From Acanthaster planci (Eukaryota; Echinodermata; Asteroidea; Valvatida; Acanthasteridae), in assembly GCF_001949145.1 (NCBI RefSeq), contig NW_019091364.1, positions 3,803,964-3,867,963 of the forward strand: 64,000 nucleotides of DNA, in the 5' to 3' direction. Both the position numbers and the translations under genes were made by a program. The notes beneath the pieces are model-generated. The model worked only from the letters and a program-made list of their open reading frames with translations, ran no database searches and had not been told where the DNA came from. Numbering within the stretch: position 1 is the first letter of the stretch; each line of letters begins with the position of its first letter. Of the stretch, positions 40,431 to 51,600 are shown piece by piece.

Positions 40431-40850
40431 ATGGAGCCGTCTCATCCGAGTACGAACACCTCCGCGACGGTGATGGTGAAGTGCGCCCTCATAGCCCTCC
40501 TGCTCTCTGGCCTGATCAGCCAGTGCTCGGCCACCTGTCGGCGACAGGCGCTGATCCACCTCATCGATCACGAGGGGTGCACACTGCGGAGGGTTCCCTC
40601 CTTTGGCTGCCGGGGCACCTGCACCTCCTACTCTCGGGTTTCGCCCACGGACTACACCCGGATGGAGCGGTCATGCCAGTGCTGCCAGGAGTCGGACCAC
40701 ATGATGCGCGGGGTCCGCCTCAACTGCCCAGAGCTCTTCCCCAGCACAAAGGTGGTGGAAGTGAAAGTGGCCATGTCTTGCACATGTCGACCGTGCCACG
40801 GAGGGTCTGGAGTGCCAAGCGAAACGAGGCTAGAGGACCTTCTACAATAA
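40431..40850 (+). CDS. Bursicon alpha-type cystine-knot hormone subunit, copy 2
   Basis: Complete alpha-type subunit in one coding exon that begins after the acceptor TTTTCTCGCTCGCAG (exon start 40413). Two in-frame ATGs compete: 40431 (139 residues) is first in the exon, while 40473 (125 residues) has the better context (G at -3 and +4) and gives a signal peptide that aligns directly with copy 1. Numbered from 40473, mature cysteines are 22, 36, 46, 50, 68, 70, 71, 85, 103, 105 and 108, the full set of 11. SFGCRGTC, SYSRVSP, ERSCQCCQE and CRPC are shared with copy 1; over the 31 residues from SFG to CQE, 26 are identical. The first-to-second cysteine spacing is two residues shorter than in copy 1. 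The stop TAA lies inside an AATAAA hexamer (40846-40851). The role is inferred as an alternative alpha chain for the beta gene at 12.3 kb. Confidence 0.9.
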   Translation: MEPSHPSTNTSATVMVKCALIALLLSGLISQCSATCRRQALIHLIDHEGCTLRRVPSFGCRGTCTSYSRVSPTDYTRMERSCQCCQESDHMMRGVRLNCPELFPSTKVVEVKVAMSCTCRPCHGGSGVPSETRLEDLLQ

Positions 40851-40851
40851 A

Positions 40852-43800
40852 GTTGGACACCAGAGAATCTTGAAAATACTTTCAGTAGAAGCTTATACCA
40901 GGACGGGACTCCAAGAACAACTACGGACATTCGATCTGTGATATCATAAAAACCCTTTCATCTGTAACCCAAACCAAGCAAACGTTTTCAATCTCTCAGT
41001 GTTTGGGATGGACATTCACGTGTTTTAGAAAATAACAGCCGACGTCTTTAGGCCTTTTATGGCCATGTTAATAACTTTTTTTGCGTCAGTACTGTGACCA
41101 TCAACTACTCCCAAAAGTGGGACAAAAGCACGAAGCCTGTCTTTACATTTGTGGTTTTTGACGAATGCAGTTATCCGAAGTGCGGCTTTACGAATTTAAC
41201 TGTTATCCATTCATTCGACGCATGCAAAGAACAAACAAAACAAACACACGTTTAAAACACTTGCGGTGGTAATATCAAGAACTGATGAAAAGATCATTAT
41301 CATCGAGTTAATCAAGTAACGCGCAGCCGTAGTCATAGAAGGCGAGGGCATTAGGCTGGTTAGTCAGCTTCCGGCAGTGGCGTAAATCAGTGCCACGGAC
41401 TGGGAGGATAGGAGATGACTGAAATTAAAAAAAGTGTCCGGCCGTGGAAATTCGAATGGCAAGGGGGGGGGGCTGGACATCACGTGTCACTAGGGGCGTT
41501 GGTAATGATACTGGTATACGTCTTATGAATACTATTTTTACTTTTTCTCCTTTTTTCGGTACCACTGAATACAGTTTGTTTCTTGGGAAGTCCTAACACA
41601 ACTCACGATCTGTTTTTGTTTAAACCCGAAAAGTATGCGCACGGAGTAATCTAACAGCCCACCCCCCTGTTCGAAAATTGTGGAGGATATACCCCATTCC
41701 CCAAGTTTTACTCCCCTGGCTCGTGGTCTAAGAGAGTGAATAGATTTGCGGGTTGAGAGATATGAGATGTTTTCGGTTCGACCTTTAAGGCTAAAATACA
41801 ACCCATTTCTAAAATATGAGCTCGTAAATGCAGTGGGAAAAATCTACATTAGTGCCAAGATGCAAGCAGTGTAATCCCTATTTGGCTTCAACTGAAGTTT
41901 CATTGATAAAACAAACGTCTCATAATACAGGAATGCTCGATTCAATCGAGGGAAAAATGGTGTAGGCTTACCGGGGAGGTTGGAATTTAGATATCCAACG
42001 TTCAACTCAATTTCTAGAGCATCACCTGCTCCTTTTCCGTTACGTTCAACACAATGGCTATCCAGTGGTAAAATACATTTTGTGCAATAATGCTTTCTGA
42101 CAAAAAAAGAGGAAAAATGATCACAGTAAAGAACGAGTGCCACTGGTAAAGACAATCGATTACAAGACTTGGACCTCTGACACACACATTGTTACAACGA
42201 AGCCGATCTGTTTTTAGAAAAATCCTGCGAAAGGAATTAGAAGTCATTACTGGGGAGTCATCCCGTTTGCACGCAGTTGGCACGCGCGCGTTACACTACT
42301 CTCCGACCAGTACGGGTATGGTTACTTGCCAAAGCGCGCGCGTGCGCACTCAGGTTACGACATGCGAGTGAGTGCGATGTCCCCGCAGGAATGGCGTCTT
42401 CTCAAATTTGCCTACAGGTGAAGACGAGATGTGACTTTTCAGATCAAACATGTCTTGTGTTTAGGTAGCATATATGTAAGATTTGGCATCTAGACATCAC
42501 TGACGCATTGCGACTTTGTAAAGATAGTGCTAAAACTCCAAGACGTTTAAGCTATTGCTCATACTATGTTAAGATTAAGGGCCCGTTGCACTGTAGCTCT
42601 GGAAGGCTAGGCTGCTGCAAGGTGTTTGTACCATTGCCTGCATAGCTAGCTAGTCAAGCAAGTGCCACGTGAAAGTCATCTCGCAAAACAAAAGCCACTT
42701 TGCTGAGCAGCAAATTTTCAGAAAGCACTGGCAGTGACCGTGGCTTGTCGCTTATATACAGCACAAATCCTTCAGTTTACATGTATCACTTGAGAATGTC
42801 TGTCACTCGTAGAATAACTCTATGTAATATGTACCTCCAGTTTTGATTTCGCTTCGCACATTCGGATGTGGTTGGGACAACTTTTTATCTTGACTTTCGC
42901 TTTCACTTTAATAAACGCTTATATTTTGTTGAAATATGCCACTAAAGGTTATCATCAGTAATTATTAGTAATTTAATCCATATATCCGACCTTTTGGCGG
43001 ATGCGTAGTTTTTAATTTATATGTGAGGAAAAATAATATATTTTTGTGGAAATCGTAACATGAACACTGTGCATGCAGTGGGTGCTACTTCAATTGATGT
43101 ATTATAAATATTGTAAAAAAAATAAATGAAACGATAATTTGAACATAGCGGTTTCTACAAACTGTTATCAATTTGGCCACAAAACAGTCGCAACGATCAC
43201 AATCCAACACATGAACAAAACATCCTTCGCTGAAGGTGTTCAAAAGTATTTTTAAAAGACATAACTATTGCTCTCGACATTTATTGGAAACCACGTGTGT
43301 CAGCAGAGCAGGTTCTTGTTTCCATCTCAATACAAGGAAAACCAGCAGCAGCAGAAACGACAACGACGACAACAAAAGAAGAAAATGGGGGCCATACAGT
43401 CAGGCCCGCCCCACAAAAGATACGTATTACACAGTCATACAATATGTTTTTACACAGTCAAACAGTATGTTTCTGACTTGGAAAGTGTTTCAGTGGGAGT
43501 AAAGTGACGATCATGGTACTGAAAACAGATGTGTTGTTTTGCCCTTTTCTTCAACCAATTAAATAACCTGCCCAGCAACCCAGTAAACATCAAACCGACA
43601 ATTTGTCAGCCAACAAGCTGCAAAACGCCGAGCTGTAATCGGGTATGTAGCCCAGTAACGCATACAGCAAATTTAAGGAACCAGGAAATAGAAACTTTTT
43701 TTGATGCTTTTTTTAATGCTTTTTGTTTTATGCTAATAAGTATTTGCATGTTCATGAGCAGACCTATGAGGTCACCCAAGGCACTTAATCTCCATGTTGC

Positions 43801-46800
43801 ACTGATTTGTGCACAGAAAATTTCTAGATTTTTTAATCACTTCTTTGGCAAATTTCATTTTCTTTGGCAATTTATTGCTGTGTAAGTATAAGGCAATAAT
43901 CCAGCAAAAATCCTTTTCACAGAAATGTTCCAAGATAGCAAATTGGGGGTTCACAATTTGAACATGAAAACAAGCAACCTGAACCATGTCTTCCTGGATT
44001 TACATAAAAGCAAATGCGCCCTCACTTGTCCAGAAATGCTTAGTCAGTTTTTAATGTTTGAAAAAGTGCACAGTTCAGTTCACGTAACTCAAAGAAGATG
44101 TTCAAACGGTCTTCACACATGGAAGAAGAGTACAGAGATACACAAAAATGATTCCAAGAAAAATTCATTTCCTGGTTCCTTTAAGCCGACTGGGGGTGGA
44201 GGGTATATTGCGCAGGTAAGATGAACACAGTTGGTTCACGAACTCTCGGCAATGTTTGTATTGTCTGTAGAAGCGGAACGTTAACCCGGAAATCACGAAT
44301 GAAGACAAGCAACGATTGTCCCTTTGCTATAGGCTGACTGTCTAAATAATAACATTGGAAAATATGCGCCCGTAAATTAAATTGACTCCACTCTTTCAAT
44401 ATCAGCTTTGCCTCCGTCTACGGCACTAGTTTTATGAGTTTATTCTCAGATATTTAACACAGTGACAGCTCCATCCAAACAGTCGGTATTTTCCATGGAC
44501 ACTAACGTTGTACTTGCGAAACTTTTTTCTCCATTGCACCGTGCGCAAACGTGCTTGCGTAACCAGCCAGGCCGAAAATAGATATTAAGCTCTTGGTCTT
44601 TGAACACTTTCAACGGATCGGAACGATGAGCAAACAGACTGGTCCAACCAAAAGAAACCACACTCTTTTTACCGAACTTTTTTTAGACGCAGAAATCAAT
44701 GGGAATGAATACAATGATGCGATATTCCCCACTGAATCTTCCCTTTAGAGATTCACTGAGATTTCATCGCACTATCATCCCTGCTACAAGCACACGATGG
44801 ACGGTTTTGAAGGCCTAGATCCCCCAAATGATATCTGCATCGATCCTTGCTTATAAACCGCATGATCGGCCGAGACAGTTCAAACACAGACTGGGGGCAA
44901 AAGCCAGCACGAAAGCCGCGACAGGCGTCGGACGCTGAGGCAACTATACCGCCACAAAAACCATCCGAGCGAGAAAGCGCTCTCATGGGATGGAGGGGGG
45001 GGGCTTGCATCCGGAGTAAAGCATCAACGAGGAAAAAAAAAGAAAACAAATGTTTGTCGGCGTCTGACGGAGACTGGCACCCGGTGAAGCAACAGGCGGA
45101 AGTCCTGGTGGCTGTGGTCGCCCGTAATAAACAAATTGTATTGGTTCACGGTGGTACAAGCCATGTAGTCTCTGCGCTACCTAATTCGGTTTCGATGTGG
45201 TATGGTTTAGCTCTAATGGATTTCGTGCAAATTAAGTTGGACGATTCCCCATTCTCAAGGGCTTCAAGACCGAGTAGGCCTATTAAAGAAATATTTTAAC
45301 GCTTCATCTCTACACCATGTATAACTCTTTCGAACCCTTTGCCCGCACTTAAGCGACCCGAAAGAAATGGAGTTGGCTTTGAATGTTTACACGATTGAAG
45401 TTTGAATTGGTTAGTTTAAAAATGTTTCCACAAGAATTCGTTCCAACACATACAAAAGCAATGGACAAAGTTTTCGAAATTAGCTGCTGGCGATAATGCT
45501 GACTCATTAACACATGTATGAGGGTCTGGGTACACAACATGTCGTACTTTGAGTATACAGCGAAAGGCCGTGGAAAAGTTACGCTTAATAACGACTCTCG
45601 ACAGAGCGTGGTTGCGACGGTAAATGAAAGGGGCGCGTAACAGGGCCAGAGGTGACACCCTTACCAGGAATTGAATGTTTTATAGGCATCGCATACTATA
45701 ACAGAGGTTATGCGTTGCTGGCGTCTCCGTAGTGTCTGTTTTGGTTATTTTGAAACACTGCCTTTCCTAATTAACACGTGTTCAAACAGTTGAACGTAAA
45801 TTGCGGGAGATCAGGTAGCTACAGTGGAGCATTGCTACACTCCCTTGAACTGGGATTAAGCGAACACGCATGCAGGAGACCACACTCCAAAGCTAGGACA
45901 GCAGTGGTACGTGCCAGCTCGTGTAGACAGCACGCGTATGGGCCCCGGGCTGGACCAAGAGAGGGCGCAATTTTCCTAGTAACCGAGGCTCCGTGGGTGG
46001 CAACTGCTCATCGCTGGTTCACGAAAGACTATGAAATGCAAGCGTTGCAGTCGCATCGCCACCAACACAATGAACTCTCTGCCATATGACTTTTTTCAAC
46101 CGATGAGGGTGTGCTTCTGCTCAGGGCGGACACGTGCCGAAGTGACTTTTTCATTGACCAGAAGGGTGTTTACAACTTGCTGCAATGCGGTAGGCACTCG
46201 GGTACCGTACCACGATATATAATGCACCCCGAACTAATCTATCACATTCCCTGGTGCTATCGTTTCTTCTTCATCGGGGAATTTAGCCCACTGACATACT
46301 TTACTGGGTGCAATTTATTTCCTTCACTCCTACCATTGAAAATATCACCAAAATATCCCGCAGCGGTGAGTGGGGGTGTTAAAGTCGTTTTACACTGATT
46401 ATTGACATACCCTTCAAAAGGGAACGGGCACTGATTTTTATCGGCCACGTGCTTTTACTGGCTGACCTTTTAGCTCTGGTGCGGCCCGGAGCTTTAATCA
46501 AAAAGAACCCTGCGGTCTTGTTTATTTTTCGATAAACTTTCGCACTGAATATAAATATTCATCAGGAGTGAATTATATGTCCATGTTGATTGCCGCCCTA
46601 CAAATCGGGAACGCAATCACAGCTGAATCAGATTGTGGACGAAAGCTTTAAATTAAACACTGAAAATATTCGATATGTGGGTTCCAATCAAAGTGATAGG
46701 AACTGTCGTATTGTTAGTAGAACACAACCAGTTACGTTTGTTATACAAGATTCTGCAAAGATATTCGTAAATGCACAGAGCCAGGTGACAAGATAATCAC

Positions 46801-48487
46801 GCTGAAAAAAAGTCGATAAGTTGAGTTCTGGTCGTGACAAGAAAAGCTAGCCCTTGTTTTATTGACAACATAATGTTAGTGAACAACATCCCATTAACAG
46901 TTATGCCGTTAACTGCCGCGTCCGCTGCCCAATCCATTTATTTGTAAACTCAACGATCCATGCTCCATTAGCTCGATGGTCGAATAGTGAGACGTTTGCC
47001 ATGGTGGAGAGATCGTTGGCTCGAATCCCATCGGAGCAAGGATGGTATTTTTCCCCACGCTCTTCGACAGCTCTGAAAACCTATCCCTGTGACAAGTGAA
47101 TTTTTGTCGTAAGAGACTCAGGCGAAACAACTTTCATCTTGTCAACATGACAAACTTTTCCGATAAGCGAATCCGCATTTTACGTTGGAGTTAACAGCTT
47201 CTGCTTCTTAACTCTATCAGTGTGACATATTTGTCACACTCATGGGCATCACCAGAAATTTTTACGGAGAAAGGGGAAAACCCCCCTTTTTTCTGGTGGG
47301 GGGAGCAGAGTACGGTAGCTCAAATACATTAACAATTCTGATGCTGGGCAAACCAGTATTTTTGGTCGATGAGCTGGGCAACAAACAAAAAATATACGTA
47401 AAACGTAGAAAGTTAGTTTGTTCCGCTAACTTCTCCAACTTTAATTGTTGCTTAAGTAATACATTATGGCAAGATGCAACAAGGGCAAAGAATTCTCACT
47501 GAATGCAAAAGTTTGCTTAAGGGATGCTTCTAAACTATTTGTGCCCCTTCCGGTTAACTTACCATTATTTCTTTTCCAACTGTACATTAAAAAAATTCCT
47601 GTTTTGAGTTACAAACACCCGAATGGGCATTTTGCTTAAATGTCAATCACATACAGCACAGAACACGAGGTTAGACATTTTCCCATTTTTGACGGAGACG
47701 ATCAATTTCACTTTCAATTAAAGGCAGCGACACAGAGAACCCCTGAGCCCTCTCAACGAGCCGAGGAGAGAACACAGCAAGAACGGGCGACTTGTTTACA
47801 ACCAAAGGCCGGCCAGTCACCCCAGCCAAGACTGCACTGCACGCAGGAGTCCAAACTGATTTTGGGCTCCGCACCGTTTCCCTTTGAGTGACCAAAACAA
47901 TTGGTATCATTGGAGAAAGACAGTGTGCGGAATATAATGACTAACATATATAACGGTTTGCCAACTCTTCAAAGACGCCCAGCCACAGCTGCATGAGTGG
48001 GCGGCAAGTCCATGAACTCTTACAAGAACAGTGGTTACCGCTGTACAATGAATTTTGACAGAGTGAAAATCCACCGACACACTTAACCCTAAAAGAGCCG
48101 TGCTATTTTGACCCATCTCACAGCCAGGGGAGGGTTCCATTTTTCGAAACTTGGTATGCATGTAGAAATACTCTTTATCGAAAAAAAGGTGAAGTTTGAA
48201 CTGAATCGGTCGCACAGTTTTGTTACGGTCACTGATGTTCATGGCTACATGCGTGCCAGTAGAGTACGCGTGCTTTGAGCACCGAGTGGAAAAAGTATAC
48301 GTATCTCGCTGACCCGTCTTATAAAAATGCGCACTGCGGAAGAACAATATGTCCGATTTTTGCAAAAATGGTGACAAAATGACTGCAAAGAGTTACTCTA
48401 AACACACCGAAAGCCTCAACTCCTAAAACAAATGTGCTGCGACGATATAGAAAAAAGTATCAACGGTTAGACTCAAGCAATGTTTTA
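40852..48487. other. Intergenic DNA, no gene recognised
   Basis: Contains the SINE at 46971, a possible single end of a CAGTGGCGT-type MITE at 41380, and a hairpin GTGTGACATATTTGTCACAC near 47219-47238. A 150-codon frame at 44847-45299 overlaps a 98-codon minus frame and is not supported. Confidence 0.5.
46971..47039 (+). repeat. tRNA-like SINE copy
   Basis: Plus-strand tRNA-like segment with A-box-like TGGTCGAATAGTG (46977-46989), D stem GTC/GAC, B-box GGCTCGAATCCC (47018-47029) and a bulged acceptor stem GCTCGAT / ATCGGAGC. The defects rule out a working tRNA; a SINE head is the likely reading. Confidence 0.5.
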
Positions 48488-48684
48488 TTCGAGTCCATCA
48501 CAAGTCATATCACAAGTCATTTCACAAGTACCTTCACAAGGCCAGTCGTAAGGAACAGGGTGAACAATGACAAAAGAATGCTTTTGTCACAGATCATTTG
48601 AATATATAGCTTGTGAAAAGGCCTCAGACTGAATGACTTGTGATGGACTTACAGGGACTTGCAGGGAATTGTGATGGACTCGAA
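48488..48684. mobile_element. TA-flanked MITE with tandem subterminal repeats
   Basis: 197-bp element with perfect 16-bp inverted ends TTCGAGTCCATCACAA, flanked by TA on both sides (48486-48487, 48685-48686). The left arm has the word TCACAAGT(C/A) repeated at short intervals and the right arm carries inverted versions (GACTTGTGA, GGACTTACAG, GGACTTGCAG), so the element can fold along much of its length. No coding capacity. A Tc1/mariner-type origin is suggested by the TA flank only. Confidence 0.75.
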
Positions 48685-48686
48685 TA

Positions 48687-51600
48687 CAGCACTGACTTAA
48701 AGTTGCTGGATCAAATTGACCCAGATTCAGAATCTCATTCTGCTCTATCCTTTTCTGGATCAAACAAAATTCATTTCTGAGTCTAAAATGGCACCGTCTT
48801 GCTCATATGAGACCTGAAAAAAGTGTTGCGTTCCCGTTTTACTCCCAAAAGAGCCGGGCAAATCTGAAATCAGATCTGGCCAATGGTCAAGATGCTATAT
48901 TTTTGGAGTGTGGAGGGTACAAATAAGGAAACGCGTGCTTCAGGCGTTGGGAAGAAAAAATAATAACATTATAAATGAGCACAAGATCCGGTGGGGTTAT
49001 GCAACACAAAGTGACAAGGAATCAGAGACGCAAAAATAGATCTGCTTCGAAGAAATATTATCTTAAGTCAACACTACCGTTCAAAACACCTTCGGACAAC
49101 CACCACAATTGTGCTCATCCAATCTGACGTTTGTGTGAAGCTCAATGGCTCACACACGAGACTCGAGCCGTGCAGACGATATGCAACTAATACACGAGGT
49201 ACCCCCTTATGTCCTTTATATCATCGGAACCACCAAGTGGAAAGGGGGGGTGGGTATCACGGATTAAAAAGCCACATTTACTTCACTGCAGAACCCCTGG
49301 AAGCGGACTTCAACTGACGTTCTTAACGCTGATCCTCGGTGACGTTCTTCTGATACATAATTAAGTTGGCTAACTGAAGGCCGTAAGCGTACAAAAATTG
49401 CATATAATTTTTTTTCTCACTGAAGGTTTCCTCACTCATCCTTCAAAAAAAGGAGATATTCTGATGGTGTCCCGATAAGCCTACTTCCAAAGTGTGGCCC
49501 CATTTTGTTTCACTCAACTGGCACAGTCAAGCTATACCAGTTATTTTTAAAGGACAGTTCACCACTTTCTAAGTACGCCTGCGTCGTGTTTAGTTTCGCT
49601 CCATAAAACTTACAGCTTCACGAGCACTTCCACTATCACAACGCTCCATGCGTGTCCCAGGCTAAAGCATACGCAGTGGCCAAGGTACACGTATAAAACG
49701 AAATCGCTGCGTAAATCTTTGTGTGTTGCAGTTCACCGCCTATCCCGACTTTGAGACCACAAAGGCCCAGTGGGACCCCTAAAATTGCGAAAGCATACGA
49801 GTGTCTTTGGCACGCACTGGCTACAACGTTTCAACTTGACGTGTGTTTTAAGAAGGATTGCCGTTTAAAAACTGACATCTAACTTTACTGCACAGGAAGC
49901 TTTCTCAGAGAAAAAAAACAGCGGATGTAAAGTTCATTATTAGGCTCCAAACTCACGCGTCACGATTAACACTTCTGAGTAGAGGTGCTTTGTTTAGTAC
50001 GAACCATTCAGCCTCGTCCATTTACAGACTGAGGTGAGTAAAAGAGGCATGAAGATGTCTTGTAATGCTACTCATGTTTATCTGACCTTGATCTCTTTGA
50101 AGGACTATTAATCAGGGATCTTGAAAATAATGATCGACACTTCGTCTCCAAAAAAAGAACAACAATCCAAAATTTACATCGTGATGTTTACAAAAAACTG
50201 TTGCGCGTTAAAAGGCGGATGTATGCATAATATCATATAATCCATCCTGGGACTAATTCAGACAGTTAGAGCAAATTCTTTTTGCTTAAGTGAGAAAAAA
50301 AAAGCTCCACCGTAGCATATTACAGGTCGCCAAAGTGATACTGCTTACCGGTACCTATATGACACTAATGTTGTCTTCATGCGTATCCGAAATCAATGAT
50401 GACAAGAGTTTTGAAGTATGCTTATTTCAATTTTTTTCCCTTTTATACAGGCGAGTGCTGCATTCGGCAAGTGTAACGCAGTTCCAATTGAAGACCCTAA
50501 TCAGACTGAAAAACATAATTTAAAGGCTCTGCAAAGCAGAACTCTTACGTCATGAATTCAACGTTTGAAAGTTTAATCTTTTCCAAGCCAAGAAGGGTGT
50601 CAACATTATTCAAATTACTAAATGGCTCCCGGTTACGACCAGCGCAACGATTCAGTGATGACGTCACCACAATGGGCCTACGCCAAAGAAGAAAACATCC
50701 TTCATCAGGAAGTTCACACGACGTCGCAAGCACTAATTGCGAGAAACGCCTCTGGGGAGAGGCTACGTCATAGTCGCTGCCTCGTGTCTGAACTGGTTTA
50801 CACGAACAACAATTCATCACGGGAGGAGTTTATTTTCAGCTCCAAGTTAGACAGTTGGGGAGCGAAATCAAACATTGGTTAGTGCAAACAACAAGTGATC
50901 GGCCGAGCAAATATTCGATTTATTTCCCCTTCGGGCATACACAAAGGACTTCAGAAACAATCAAGGAATTACTTCAGAAAAAAGGTCCAATTCTTTAGAT
51001 CACAGGAAAGCTGGGACATGCAGCATCGACATTAAGACAAAACAACCTCAAGAATTCACAGCTAATAACCGACAATGGCGAGAAACAACAATGTTAACAG
51101 CAAGTGAGACATATAGGTGGACTTCTCTTGGGAGCTGTCAGATTGGTCGCAAGACAGGAGGATGAGGAAATCTCCAATACGGTCACACTGCATTTCAAGC
51201 TGTAATGCAAACTAGTACGGGGGGGGGGAACTCAAGAGATGTGCACAGCGAGTGAGGGTGCTATGCCCGGGCACGGCAAATTCAACGGACGAAGGATTTG
51301 ACAGTGCAGAGAGACACGTTAGGGGAATGCAGACAGGATTTAGAGTGAAAAGGACGCGCAGAGAAAAATACCAGAATACCAGCCAAGATAATATTGCACA
51401 GTAACAAAGCAAAGGAGTTGGTGGGGTAAAACATGAGAGTGTTCGACAGAGATGTGCAGGGTATTGCTAGTCTGCTGGGTTGTTAGGAATTTAAATCGAG
51501 GCATCACGTGTCCTAATGTAAAGAGCAAAGAAAATGGGTCTTCGCAGTGACGCAATTCGTTATAATCAATGATATGCGGGAGAAACAAAAGTGGGACCAA

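Noticed and set aside
41380-41503. Possible CAGTGGCGT-ended MITE
   Set aside because: Only one terminus is convincing; no matching opposite end was found.
44847-45299. 150-codon plus-strand frame
   Set aside because: GC-rich with an overlapping frame on the other strand, no known motif, no splice or start support.
47219-47238. Perfect 8-bp-stem hairpin GTGTGACATATTTGTCACAC
   Set aside because: It could be a regulatory palindrome, but no gene is adjacent and hairpins of this size are common by chance in 64 kb.
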